A DNA stretch of 32,598 nt from Candidatus Sphingobacterium stercorigallinarum (GCA_019115805.1 DXCW01000109.1:1-32598), one strand, 5' to 3'. Shown: positions 16,004 to 24,536, numbered from the stretch's first letter. Numbers and translations are program-made. The notes: generated by a model from the letters alone, not told the origin.

Positions 16004-16612
16004 ATGGGCGATATTTTTCAGTTATTTATTCAAGGCGTTCAACAGACCTCATGGTTGGAATGGGTGTCGGTGTTAGCGGGTGTAATTCAGGTTTTTCTAT
16101 CAAAAGAAAACAAGGTACTCACTTATCCGTTTGGCATCATCAGCATACTCACTGCGGTGGCCGTATTGTATCCCGCGAAACTTTATGCCGAAATGATACT
16201 TCAAGGGTATTACCTGGTGATGAGTGTTTATGGATGGTGGTTTTGGACCAACAAACAGAACGAGCCTAGACCGATCACCTACGCGAACCGGCGGGATTGG
16301 AAAATTGTCCTTCTCATCATTTTGCTGGGCTTCTTTTTGCTTCATACCGTCCTTCAACGTTGGACGGATTCCGATGTGCCAATTTGGGACGCTTGGGTGA
16401 GCTGTACGGCCTGGGCAGGTATGTGGCTGTTGGCGAAGCGGAAGATCGAAAATTGGATTCTTTTAAATATCAGTAACCTTTTTGCGGTTCCGCTCTTTAT
16501 CTATAAGGAGCTGTATTTGTTCGCTTTGTTAACGGCAGTTTTGTTTACTGTTGCTGTTTTTGGGTATTTAAAATGGACGCGAATTGTAAAGATTCAACGG
16601 AAGGAATTGTGA
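16004..16612 (+). CDS. pnuT: PnuC-family transporter, probable thiamine transporter PnuT
   Basis: The 202-residue integral membrane protein has about seven hydrophobic segments and PnuC-family features: an N-terminal WLEWVSVLAGVIQVFLS, the YPFGIIS loop, the VYGWWFW tryptophan motif and the C-terminal NWILLNISNLFAVPLFIYK. PnuC transporters carry nicotinamide riboside, but members controlled by a TPP riboswitch are assigned to thiamine (PnuT). The riboswitch ends 56 nt upstream, which decides the call here. The ATG at 16004 is chosen; an overlapping frame starting at 15997 is a shadow. The next gene starts 1 nt after the stop codon, indicating translational coupling. Confidence 0.88.
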   Translation: MGDIFQLFIQGVQQTSWLEWVSVLAGVIQVFLSKENKVLTYPFGIISILTAVAVLYPAKLYAEMILQGYYLVMSVYGWWFWTNKQNEPRPITYANRRDWKIVLLIILLGFFLLHTVLQRWTDSDVPIWDAWVSCTAWAGMWLLAKRKIENWILLNISNLFAVPLFIYKELYLFALLTAVLFTVAVFGYLKWTRIVKIQRKEL

Positions 16613-16613
16613 G

Positions 16614-17681
16614 ATGAAACTAGAGAAATCATTAATTGATCGTATTGTAAGCCTTCGATCGGAAGGTATTGCCGGAAAACAGCTCAGCCCGAGTCAGCTG
16701 GCATTAGTTTACCAAGAGAACTGGTTCAACTTGTGGGTGCCTAAAGATTTGGGAGGGTTGGCCGCGCCCTTTTCTACCGGTTTGAAGTTTCTTAGGGAGC
16801 TGGCCTATTGGGACGGGGGATTGGGGTGGACGGTGACGCTATGTGCAGGTGCCAATATGTTTGCTGGCTTTTTATCCCCTGCTACCGCAAGAGACATATG
16901 GAAAGAGCCTAAGGTTTGCTTGGGCGGTAGCGGGCAGGTCAACGGGCGGGCGCGCGTGGTGGAAAATGGATTTGAAATTTCCGGTACCTGGAAATACGCG
17001 ACTGGAGCGCCTCACTTGACCCATTTTACACTTAACGCATGGGTGGATGATGGGAGCGATTCGCTTGGGAACGAGCGTTATTTTTCGTTTTTAGTGCCAC
17101 GAGAACAGGTGAGGATTCACTCGGACTGGGATACGTTTGGTTTAGAATGTACAGCAAGTCATTCTTTTTCTCTGGATCAAGTCTTCGTACCCGTTGCGTA
17201 TCGCTTCGAGTTGACGCGAGAAGGGGTTAAGGCCGATGATAGTCTATATGCTATTTCGTTTATTAATTTCGCTGAATTGACGTTGTTTGTCAATTATTTG
17301 GGAATGTATCAACGATTTTTGGATATCATTATGACACAACTTTCTGAAAAAGTCGGGCGATCCGAATCTGATGATCTGCGTGTTCAGGAGCAAATCGATC
17401 GGTTGACTGGTTATTCAGCGGAGAATCAAGTCGAATTGGATTGGGGGATAGCAGTGGCAGATCGTTTAGAGCAGTTTGGTCAAGATCTGGAAGGTCAGTA
17501 TAGAGAAGAATTGGAGGCGGAAGTTGCACAACGGACCCGGGTATGTATTGCATTGATGAGAAGCCGAGTGGCCGAAATCATGCCTTGGGGTGGGATTAAG
17601 GCTGCGCAATATGAAGAAGAGCTCAATCAGGTCTTTCGCAATATTTTCACGGCAACACAACACGCCTTACTCAACCGATAA
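16614..17681 (+). CDS. Acyl-CoA-dehydrogenase-like flavoprotein in TPP-riboswitch operon
   Basis: The 355-residue protein has the acyl-CoA dehydrogenase fold: a helical N-terminal domain with VPKDLGGLAAPFSTGLKFL, a middle beta domain with GSGQVNGRARVVENGFEISG and WKYATGAPHLTHF, and a C-terminal helical bundle ending in TATQHALLNR. The middle segment resembles group D flavin monooxygenases and related dehydrogenases more than fatty acyl-CoA enzymes, so the flavin and substrate class are uncertain. It starts 1 nt after the pnuT stop codon and is therefore under the same riboswitch. This suggests a link to thiamine or pyrimidine/thiazole salvage, which is inference only. No terminator with a clear hairpin follows. 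Confidence 0.8.
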   Translation: MKLEKSLIDRIVSLRSEGIAGKQLSPSQLALVYQENWFNLWVPKDLGGLAAPFSTGLKFLRELAYWDGGLGWTVTLCAGANMFAGFLSPATARDIWKEPKVCLGGSGQVNGRARVVENGFEISGTWKYATGAPHLTHFTLNAWVDDGSDSLGNERYFSFLVPREQVRIHSDWDTFGLECTASHSFSLDQVFVPVAYRFELTREGVKADDSLYAISFINFAELTLFVNYLGMYQRFLDIIMTQLSEKVGRSESDDLRVQEQIDRLTGYSAENQVELDWGIAVADRLEQFGQDLEGQYREELEAEVAQRTRVCIALMRSRVAEIMPWGGIKAAQYEEELNQVFRNIFTATQHALLNR

Positions 17682-17734
17682 TTTTAATCGATTACTTAGC
17701 CATTGCCCTGAAAATAAGGAGTGCTGTGGGTTTT

Positions 17735-17827
17735 TTAATCTTCTTCCAGAAAAAGGTCGTCACCATCGTATAAAAATTCATCGACAGCGAAGTGAGGCTC
17801 TACGGTGTAATCGTCATCTTTGATCAT
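17735..17827 (-). CDS. Putative 30-residue acidic small protein
   Basis: A short reading frame starts MIKDDDYTVEPH and ends DDLFLEED. Eleven of 30 residues are Asp or Glu and there is one Lys. It has no recognisable family. On the minus strand an exact -7 promoter element (TATTTTTG, 17850-17857) ends 22 nt before the ATG, the spacing seen at other genes here. An alternative ATG five bases upstream is closed at once by a stop. The frame sits in an otherwise empty gap between the flavoprotein gene and the luciferase-like gene. It could be a chance frame; the promoter and the strongly biased composition argue for a gene. Confidence 0.4.
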   Translation of the reverse strand: MIKDDDYTVEPHFAVDEFLYDGDDLFLEED

Positions 17828-17849
17828 CTCATTTTGTTTTTGGTTAGTT

Positions 17850-17857
17850 CAAAAATA
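17850..17857 (-). promoter_or_regulatory. -7 promoter element of the small acidic ORF
   Basis: TATTTTTG on the minus strand matches TAnnTTTG exactly, 22 nt upstream of the ATG at 17827. The -33 element is not clear. Confidence 0.4.
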
Positions 17858-18001
17858 ACATCGGCAGGTTAGGTCTGCGTTAAATTACCATTAACTTTTA
17901 TGCTTGATGGTGGTTTAGGAAAAAATCTCATGGTATCCGGATGACACGTCCGTTCCAAACGAAAATCTTTTTGATTTCGAGGTTATGGATTCGCTGTGTT
18001 T
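17858..18001. other. Intergenic stretch without a recognisable gene
   Basis: The 420-bp gap between the flavoprotein gene (ends 17681) and the luciferase-like gene (stop at 18101) holds the small ORF and its promoter on one side and a terminator on the other. In the remainder I see only a weak hairpin at 17960-17979 (CGAAAATC/GATTTCG around TTTTT). Confidence 0.5.
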
Positions 18002-18062
18002 AAAAAAAGGAAAAAATGAACCGTGCGTCTCCAGAAGTGCCGGGGCTGCTGCTGGAGACGCA
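18002..18062 (-). terminator. Intrinsic terminator of the luciferase-like gene
   Basis: TGCGTCTCCAG (18024-18034) and CTGGAGACGCA (18052-18062) form a perfect 11-bp stem with a GC-rich loop. On the minus strand it is followed by two T-runs (six and seven T). It lies 38 nt beyond the stop codon of the gene. Confidence 0.88.
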
Positions 18063-18100
18063 TTCAGGTTCGATGTTGCTGGCGGCGGCAGTTTGCCTTT

Positions 18101-19135
18101 TTATTCTCTTTCTGTTTCCGAATGGCTGATCGCCTGTTTGTTGATTTCTTGAAATACTTCGTTTACGATTTGGAAACAGCGCAACCTCGCTTCGTCGTCA
18201 TAAATATAGTTGGTCATCATGATTTCATCTGCTTGATAAAGTTCAGCAAAATCACGAAGCTGAGCTGCAAGTGTCTCTTTGGTTCCCGTAAACGTCGTCG
18301 AAGTCATGGAATCTACCGCTCGTTCTATTTCTGGGATACCCGCATATATAGGTTCGGCAGTCGGTGGTGACAATGGGAAACGACTATTGGTCACAATGCC
18401 CGCGAATAAATTATATAAGCTCGTCGCTAAAAACTCGGCGGCCTGCTCGGTTTCCGCAGCAAAGATATTCACACAAGGCATAAAGTAAGGTGACTGCAAG
18501 TGTGTGGAGGGTTTAAAATTTTCTCTGTAAATCTTTGCGGCCGCTCCAAGCATTGCGGGAGCGAAATGAGCCGCAAACGCGTAGGGCAGTCCCAATTCTG
18601 CAGCTAGATGTGCGCTATCGGTACTTGAACCCAAAATCCAGATCGGAATTTCGAGCCCTTCTCCCGGGAAAGCGCGTACTTTCGCAGAATGGTTTTCTTC
18701 ACTAAAGAACGTTTGTAAAGCCAGTATGTCATCACGAAAATAGAAGGAGGTGTTGATGTTATTGCGACGCAATGCCATTGCTGTTAATTGGTCGGTACCG
18801 GGAGCTCGACCCAAGCCTAAATCAATGCGCCCGGGGTATAGCGATTCCAGGGTGCCGAATTGTTCGGCAATCACCAAAGGCGCGTGATTGGGGAGCATGA
18901 TGCCACCGGAGCCAACCCGGATTTTTTCGGTATGCTGGGCAAGATGGCCTATCAAAACCGAGGTAGCGGAGCTCGCAATATGCTCCATATTATGATGTTC
19001 GGCAAGCCATATGCGTGTATATCCCAGTTCATCCGCAATTTTTGCACCATCAACTGCTCGTTTGATCGCATGTGCAACGTCATTGTTTTTACAGACCGTG
19101 GCGAGTTCCAGAACGGAATGCTTTATTGTTTTCAT
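18101..19135 (-). CDS. LLM-class flavin-dependent oxidoreductase (luciferase-like)
   Basis: The 344-residue protein belongs to the bacterial luciferase-like family, of the single-component type often named MsnO8 or YhbW. Characteristic segments are YTRIWLAEHHNMEHIASSATSV (residues ~39-60, given here as a family landmark), IRVGSGGIMLPNH, VIAEQFGTLESLYPGRIDLGLGRAPG and IWILGSSTDSAHLAAELG. These enzymes use reduced flavin and oxygen; the substrate here is unknown. The true physiological reaction is undefined for most members. A near-consensus -7 element (TACCTTTA, 19141-19148) ends only 5 nt before the ATG. Although a LuxE-like gene is about 5 kb away, no luxAB pair exists and bioluminescence is not suggested. 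Confidence 0.9.
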   Translation of the reverse strand: MKTIKHSVLELATVCKNNDVAHAIKRAVDGAKIADELGYTRIWLAEHHNMEHIASSATSVLIGHLAQHTEKIRVGSGGIMLPNHAPLVIAEQFGTLESLYPGRIDLGLGRAPGTDQLTAMALRRNNINTSFYFRDDILALQTFFSEENHSAKVRAFPGEGLEIPIWILGSSTDSAHLAAELGLPYAFAAHFAPAMLGAAAKIYRENFKPSTHLQSPYFMPCVNIFAAETEQAAEFLATSLYNLFAGIVTNSRFPLSPPTAEPIYAGIPEIERAVDSMTSTTFTGTKETLAAQLRDFAELYQADEIMMTNYIYDDEARLRCFQIVNEVFQEINKQAISHSETERE

Positions 19136-19564
19136 GCCAATAAAGGTACACGTTCTTTATTAAGCCATCGCCATTCCGATGTCCTGAAATATCCTCAAAA
19201 TGTCAATTTTTTACGGGTAGTCATCGGCGAGGTAAAAAGATAGGCACCGGCTACCTATGGGGGGGTGATTGAACTGTACTCTTCTTTTTTTGTGGAGTAC
19301 GGTTACGGAAAACCAGGTGAAATCATTTTAGCAAAAACAGGGCGTTCGAAATCTTGTTCTGATTCAAGTCGGTTTTTCACATAAGTCGCTTATATTTAAT
19401 GTTTGTAGTGTGTTGCGTAAAATTTTATTCTGACTTTGATGTGCTGGTGTTGGTGGTTTGTTGGTTTTTATTGTGCTAAATTTATTTAAAAACTTTTTTA
19501 AGTATAATATTCTTTGTATCAGGTATTTATAGATGTGTATGTTGTACAATATGCTAAAAATAGG
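19136..19564. other. AT-rich intergenic region upstream of pckA
   Basis: About 430 bases between the luciferase-like gene and the pckA promoter contain no convincing gene. A minus-strand frame of 61 codons (19364-19549) is AT-driven and lacks family features. A small inverted repeat GTACTC/GAGTAC lies at 19276-19300 around a T-rich loop. The region is TG- and T-rich between 19390 and 19480, compositionally unlike its neighbours. Confidence 0.5.
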
Positions 19565-19595
19565 TTTGCTATTGCTAAATATATATCTAGATTTG
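19565..19595 (+). promoter_or_regulatory. Promoter of pckA-fbp
   Basis: TTTG (19565-19568), a 19-nt spacer and TAGATTTG (19588-19595) match the full Bacteroidota promoter consensus exactly. It ends 18 nt before the ATG at 19614 and lies inside the upstream extension of the reading frame, which decides the start codon. Confidence 0.8.
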
Positions 19596-19613
19596 TCAAC
19601 AAATAAATCTGAT

Positions 19614-21191
19614 ATGACGACGACAATACGTACTTATCTTAATGAATTGGGCATTCGGCCAGAAGTAGATGTCAAATTCCAACTCCCAGTTTCGGAATCG
19701 ATAGAAGACGCAGTTAAGGAAAAAATAGGCGCCTTATCGGATACCGGTGCGCTGTGTTTTACGACGGGAGAGTTCACGGGTCGTTCTCCCGGATCACGAT
19801 TTATTGTAAAAGATGCCACGACCTGGAAGCACGTGAACTGGAATCCGGTGAATCAACCCATTGATGGAGCGTTGTTTGATTCGCTTTTTGATCGGGTGGC
19901 CAACTATTTGTCCTCGAGTTCATCCTTGTATATACGGTGCGCAAGAGCTTGTCACCATCCTGGTTTTCAGCAGCATATTCTAGCCATAACTGAAAACCCC
20001 TGCCAAGATATTTTTGTCCATAATATGTTTTTACGAACAGACCCTCAGACGGTCAAAGAGATCGATTGGAGTGTGGTGGTAGCCTCCGGCCTCAAGCTTG
20101 ACGACTTTCAGGAGTTGGGCCTGCCGACCTCTCATTGCGTTTGTCTGGATTTTACGCGGAAACGTATTTTAATTATCGGAACAGCGTATACAGGAGAGAT
20201 TAAGAAGAGTGTGTTTTCCGCATTGAATTTCCATTTGCCACTATTTCACGACGTATTGTCGATGCATTGTTCAGCGAATGTTGGAGAGAAGGGGGACACG
20301 GCGTTATTTTTTGGTCTTTCAGGCACTGGGAAAACCACCTTGTCTTCTGATAAAGGGAGACGTTTAATTGGTGATGACGAGCACGGATGGGCGGATAACG
20401 ACGTTTTCAATTTCGAGGGTGGTTGTTACGCCAAGACCATCGGGCTTTCTGAAAAACAGGAGCCAGAGATTTTTAGGGCGATAAAATTTGGGGCGTTGGT
20501 GGAAAACACCTCATTTTATGACGGTACGCGAAAGATTGATTTTGACGATCGAACCCGTACCGAGAATACGCGGGTATCTTACCCTACCGATTTTTTGACC
20601 GCGGTGGAGCCCACGGGCCGAGGGCATTCCCCACAACATATATTCTTTCTGAGTGCCGACGCTTTTGGCGTGTTGCCTCCCATCGCAAAATTGTCATCGG
20701 AACAAGCCATGTTTTATTTTATCAACGGGTATACGGCAAAGGTCGCCGGTACCGAAATGGGCGTAAAAACGCCGACCGCCACCTTTTCAGCCGGCTTTGG
20801 TGCAGCATTTTTACCGCTACACCCCATGCATTATGCGACCATGCTAAAGCAAAAGTTAACGCAGCATACCGGTATCCATGTCTGGCTTGTGAATACCGGT
20901 TGGATTGCGGGGCCTTATGGGGTGGGGCGAAGAATTCCTCTAACTTATACCCGACAGTTGGTTCGCGCTGCACTGGATGGATCACTCGGTGATGCGGGTT
21001 TTCACTCTATCGCGCCGTTTGATTTGTCGATACCTCGCGAATGTGCCGGTATTCCTCCGGCGATTTTGGATCCACAGCAGATGTGGGACAATACCGAGGC
21101 GTATCGAGAGACTTCGGGAAAATTAAAGGACATGTTTGATGACAATTTCGCACGATACGCAGTGGATAATTTGGTCACCATAAATCAATAA
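19614..21191 (+). CDS. pckA: Phosphoenolpyruvate carboxykinase (ATP)
   Basis: PckA converts oxaloacetate and ATP to phosphoenolpyruvate, CO2 and ADP, the first committed step of gluconeogenesis. From the ATG at 19614 the protein has 525 residues, normal for the ATP-dependent family. The frame stays open upstream to 19533 but that part is hydrophobic, AT-rich and overlaps the promoter. Signature motifs are the substrate loop FTGRSPGSRFIV, the P-loop GLSGTGKTTLSSD, and the metal/kinase-2 region LIGDDEHGWADNDVFNFEGG. It is followed 6 nt later by fbp, so both irreversible gluconeogenic steps are made from one message. Confidence 0.96.
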   Translation: MTTTIRTYLNELGIRPEVDVKFQLPVSESIEDAVKEKIGALSDTGALCFTTGEFTGRSPGSRFIVKDATTWKHVNWNPVNQPIDGALFDSLFDRVANYLSSSSSLYIRCARACHHPGFQQHILAITENPCQDIFVHNMFLRTDPQTVKEIDWSVVVASGLKLDDFQELGLPTSHCVCLDFTRKRILIIGTAYTGEIKKSVFSALNFHLPLFHDVLSMHCSANVGEKGDTALFFGLSGTGKTTLSSDKGRRLIGDDEHGWADNDVFNFEGGCYAKTIGLSEKQEPEIFRAIKFGALVENTSFYDGTRKIDFDDRTRTENTRVSYPTDFLTAVEPTGRGHSPQHIFFLSADAFGVLPPIAKLSSEQAMFYFINGYTAKVAGTEMGVKTPTATFSAGFGAAFLPLHPMHYATMLKQKLTQHTGIHVWLVNTGWIAGPYGVGRRIPLTYTRQLVRAALDGSLGDAGFHSIAPFDLSIPRECAGIPPAILDPQQMWDNTEAYRETSGKLKDMFDDNFARYAVDNLVTINQ

Positions 21192-21197
21192 CAACAG

Positions 21198-22247
21198 ATG
21201 GCTTTTCAAACCCTAGAACAGTTTATTACCGTACAGCAATCTCGGTTTCCGAAAGCAAAGGGCGAATTATCTCGACTGTTACAAGCTATTTCCCTTGCCG
21301 CTAAAATCGTTCATCGTGAAGTCAATAAAGCCGGATTAGCCGATATTTTGGGGAAATATGGGCCGTTCAATGTGCAGGGAGAAGAACAGCAAAAACTGGA
21401 TGTTTTTGCGGATCGGGAATTTATGGATGCGCTTAAGAAAGGTGGGGACTGCTGTTATTTGGCTTCCGAGGAGCACGAACAAGGGATCGATTTAATGAAA
21501 AGCACGGGGTATGCCGGAGGAAAGTATATGGTCTATTTTGATCCCCTAGACGGTTCTTCGAATATAGATGCGAATGTGCCGGTAGGAACGATATTTTCCG
21601 TGTACAGACGTGTAAGCCATGAACAAAGTTTACTGCATGAGAGCGACTTCCTGCAAACCGGGCGGCAACAGGTGGCCTCTGGCTATGTAATATACGGGTC
21701 CTCAACCATGTTGGTTTACACCACGGGTCAAGGGGTGAACGGCTTTACCTTGGATCCTTCAATAGGCGAATTTTGCTTATCGCATCCGAATTTGTTCATA
21801 CCGGTTTGGGGAACGACGTATTCGGTTAATGAGAGTAATTATCAGGATTTTGCGCCGGAAATAAAACGTTTTCTTCAGTATTTTAAGAACAATGATGAGT
21901 CTGATCAGCGTCCATTTTCCTCTAGGTATATTGGGTCGTTAGTAGCCGATTTTCATAGAAATTTGATCCAAGGCGGGATTTTTATCTATCCGGCCACCCG
22001 GCGATATACCGAAGGTAAGTTGAGATTGATGTACGAAGCGAATCCGTTGGCTTTCATTGTCGAGCAAGCGGGCGGACTAGCGGTGAGCGGGCGTGAGCCG
22101 ATTTTGGATATTCTCCCTCAGGATTTACATCAACGTACGCCATTGATAATCGGGAGTCGCGATATGGTTTCACTCTTCGAGCAGTTTGTAGCAGATCAAG
22201 CATTAAATCCGCTCGATGCAGCAACTTCGTTCTTGTCGGAAAGCTAA
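21198..22247 (+). CDS. fbp: Fructose-1,6-bisphosphatase, class I
   Basis: Fbp hydrolyses fructose 1,6-bisphosphate to fructose 6-phosphate in gluconeogenesis. The 349-residue protein has the class I metal site YFDPLDGSSNIDANVPVG, preceded by the acidic ASEEHE segment, and the substrate-binding region GGIFIYPATRRYTEGKLRLMYE (landmark near residues 258-279). The C-terminal EQAGGLAVSGREPILDI part also fits. It starts 6 nt after the pckA stop and is followed by a strong terminator. It shares the pckA promoter. Confidence 0.96.
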   Translation: MAFQTLEQFITVQQSRFPKAKGELSRLLQAISLAAKIVHREVNKAGLADILGKYGPFNVQGEEQQKLDVFADREFMDALKKGGDCCYLASEEHEQGIDLMKSTGYAGGKYMVYFDPLDGSSNIDANVPVGTIFSVYRRVSHEQSLLHESDFLQTGRQQVASGYVIYGSSTMLVYTTGQGVNGFTLDPSIGEFCLSHPNLFIPVWGTTYSVNESNYQDFAPEIKRFLQYFKNNDESDQRPFSSRYIGSLVADFHRNLIQGGIFIYPATRRYTEGKLRLMYEANPLAFIVEQAGGLAVSGREPILDILPQDLHQRTPLIIGSRDMVSLFEQFVADQALNPLDAATSFLSES

Positions 22248-22290
22248 AACCTGTATTTATACGTATCCAATTCCAATTTTCATATATCGT

Positions 22291-22343
22291 GTTTCTGTGA
22301 GGTGCATCAGAAACAGAAAAGGCTGCGCGAGCAGCCTTTTTTT
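22291..22343. terminator. Tandem hairpins terminating fbp
   Basis: A first stem GTTTCTG/CAGAAAC (22291-22314) is followed by AAAAGGCTGC-GCGA-GCAGCCTTTT (22317-22340) and further T residues. The second hairpin is a strong intrinsic terminator on the plus strand. Its A-rich left arm also allows termination of the convergent peptidase gene. Confidence 0.9.
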
Positions 22344-22373
22344 ATTCATCGAAGTACAAAACTTCATTAGGTC

Positions 22374-24536
22374 TTAGATGTCCAATTCTTTGATGATAAA
22401 TTGTGCATCATCGATCTTATCGGCAATCCATAACACATAGCGTATGTCGACGCCAATGGAACGACTGTAGCTCTCGTGCCAAGCGAAATCATTGATGGTC
22501 GCGTCATATGCCCGGTCGAAATTTACGCCGATGAGCTCGCCATAGGCATTCATGATCGGAGATCCTGAGTTTCCGCCCGTGGTGTCCATGTTGTAAAGTA
22601 TATTCACAGGGACATCATCCAGATCTTTTTTAATATAATTTCCGAAGTTTTTATCTAACCAGTTTTGACGAATGGAGGCGGGGTATTGGAATTCCGGAAG
22701 ATCGGAGTTTCCTTTTTCGATAATCCCCTTGACAGTCGTGAACGGAGACATGTAGGTTGCATCAACCGGACTGTATCCTTTAATGTTACCGAAGGTGAGG
22801 CGCAGGGTGGAGTTGGCATCGGGTATAAAAGCGGTTTGTTGGAAACGCTCTTTAACGGCTACATAGTCCGCCATCAATTGATTTAATCTACCGTCTCTAC
22901 GTTTTAGTTCTGCGTAGAATGGAAGCATTTCTGCCTCCAGTTCCTTTTGGAATATAATTAAATGATCACTATAGTTTATGAAGCTATTCGCGTCTTTCAT
23001 AACGGTTTGTGTGAACAGTTCAGGGTCCCGCAACGCGCTGTTTGATAATGCCGAAGTGATGAAATTGCTCGCCGATGCTGAGGAATCGAAACCGTGATTT
23101 TTTATAAATGGAAGCTGATTTTCTCCATCGAACATAAAACCTTGTTCGAACATGTGTGCCGCAATCGCTTGGTCAGCCTCCAAGTGGTAGCTTTCGTATA
23201 ATCCATTCAATTGTGCAGTGAAGTTCTCGATATTTAGTTCAAAGAGTTGTTGGCGTTTAGCTTCTGAAGTTTCTTGTCCTAAAGCCTCTTGAAAACTACG
23301 GGTTAGACTGGCTACTTGTAGGAGTCTGATCCCTGAATAGATATTGTTGTACCACAACTCTTTTTCGGCGTCTTTGAATACGAGTTGATAGTGTTCGGAT
23401 ATATCCTTCATTAAGTCTCCGTATTGTTCGCTAAGATCAGGTCGGGAATTGATAAACGCAGCCAGATCTGCGTCTTCTTGCTTCTTATCTGCCAATAGAT
23501 TAATGTTTCGCAAGCCTTTTAGCTTCCCGCGATAATTCTTCATGACATTGGCGTTGCGTTTGATACGGGTCGCTAATGCCAGTTCTACAGCTTTATTATC
23601 TTCTCCTGCTTTTTCCAGTTGCTGATTTTGAAAATCGTATAAGGCTGATGTGTATGGAAGAAGGAATCGCTCTTGGTATTCAATATAGGGAGCAGGACGA
23701 TGGCGGAACGTTCGACCTGGGTAACCCAATATGAAAACAAAATCATTTTCATCCACTCCATTGGCATTGATTTTTAAATGTTTTTTCGGTTGATAAGGAA
23801 TGTTTTCCTCGGCGTATTTGGCCGATGAGCCATCTGGAGCGACGTAGGCTCGGAGGAAGGAGAAGTCTCCAGTATGTCTTGGCCAAACCCAGTTATCGGT
23901 CTCGCCGCCAAACTCTCCGATGTCCTGGCGTGGTATATAAACCAGACGGACGTCTTCTATGGTCTTGTAACGGAAGAGCACATAGCTTTTTCCAATAAAC
24001 ATCTCAGAGACCTCGGCACGGATGCTGGAGTCTTCTGCCTCAGCACGCTTGGCGATCTCTTGCCGCTTGGCATTGATTATATCAATGCGCTGACTGGGAT
24101 CTGTCGTACGGCTTGCAGCTGCGAGCACTTCTTCAGAAACATCCTGATAGGAATCGGTAATCCGAATGGTCAAGCCTTCAGCTGGAATTTCCTGTTCATG
24201 CGATGCTGCTACGAACCCGTTTTCTAAATAATTATGCTCTGGACTAGACGCGAGCTGTACGGCACTGAAGGCACAGTGGTGGTTGGTGATAATCAGACCT
24301 TGTGGAGATACAAAAGAACCCGAACATCCTCCGACTTGAACCAAGGCGTCGACCAATCCCACTTCGCCCGGTTTGTAAATGTCGTCTTCGCTAATCTTCA
24401 AGCCGGCTTTTTGTAATCCGGCACGGCTGAGTTCGCTGAGCGGGAACATCCCTTCGTCAGGAACCGATAGGGGGCCAAGTAGTGTTCCGGCACCTAACCA
24501 AAGGCTAATGAAGCCGGCCTTAAATATATTTAACAT
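22374..24536 (-). CDS. S46 family dipeptidyl-peptidase, DPP11-like
   Basis: S46 peptidases are chymotrypsin-fold serine proteases of Bacteroidota that release dipeptides from the N-terminus of oligopeptides in the periplasm. From the ATG at 24536 the protein has 720 residues, normal for the family, with a Sec signal at the N-terminus. The catalytic His is in TNHHCAF (about 86-87), the Asp in GGETDNWVWPRHTGDF, and the Ser at 657 in TTGGNSGSP. The residue 18 positions after the Ser is Arg (LIGVNFDR), which in this family marks the Asp/Glu-specific DPP11 type; DPP7 has Gly there. An in-frame TTG at 24566 is rejected because it lies within the promoter region. Confidence 0.92.
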   Translation of the reverse strand: MLNIFKAGFISLWLGAGTLLGPLSVPDEGMFPLSELSRAGLQKAGLKISEDDIYKPGEVGLVDALVQVGGCSGSFVSPQGLIITNHHCAFSAVQLASSPEHNYLENGFVAASHEQEIPAEGLTIRITDSYQDVSEEVLAAASRTTDPSQRIDIINAKRQEIAKRAEAEDSSIRAEVSEMFIGKSYVLFRYKTIEDVRLVYIPRQDIGEFGGETDNWVWPRHTGDFSFLRAYVAPDGSSAKYAEENIPYQPKKHLKINANGVDENDFVFILGYPGRTFRHRPAPYIEYQERFLLPYTSALYDFQNQQLEKAGEDNKAVELALATRIKRNANVMKNYRGKLKGLRNINLLADKKQEDADLAAFINSRPDLSEQYGDLMKDISEHYQLVFKDAEKELWYNNIYSGIRLLQVASLTRSFQEALGQETSEAKRQQLFELNIENFTAQLNGLYESYHLEADQAIAAHMFEQGFMFDGENQLPFIKNHGFDSSASASNFITSALSNSALRDPELFTQTVMKDANSFINYSDHLIIFQKELEAEMLPFYAELKRRDGRLNQLMADYVAVKERFQQTAFIPDANSTLRLTFGNIKGYSPVDATYMSPFTTVKGIIEKGNSDLPEFQYPASIRQNWLDKNFGNYIKKDLDDVPVNILYNMDTTGGNSGSPIMNAYGELIGVNFDRAYDATINDFAWHESYSRSIGVDIRYVLWIADKIDDAQFIIKELDI

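Noticed and set aside
15997-16269. 90-codon frame at the start of pnuT
   Set aside because: It overlaps pnuT in another frame and lacks the membrane features that identify pnuT.
18101-19135. Bioluminescence system from the LuxE-like and luciferase-like genes
   Set aside because: The genes are about 5 kb apart with unrelated genes between; no luxAB, luxC or luxD is present, and single LLM oxidoreductases are common and non-luminous.
19364-19549. 61-codon minus-strand frame upstream of pckA
   Set aside because: Composition follows the AT-rich DNA, with no motif and no promoter.
19533-19613. Upstream extension of pckA by 27 codons
   Set aside because: The extension is AT-rich and hydrophobic, unlike PckA N-termini, and overlaps an exact Bacteroidota promoter; the 525-residue product from 19614 has normal family length.
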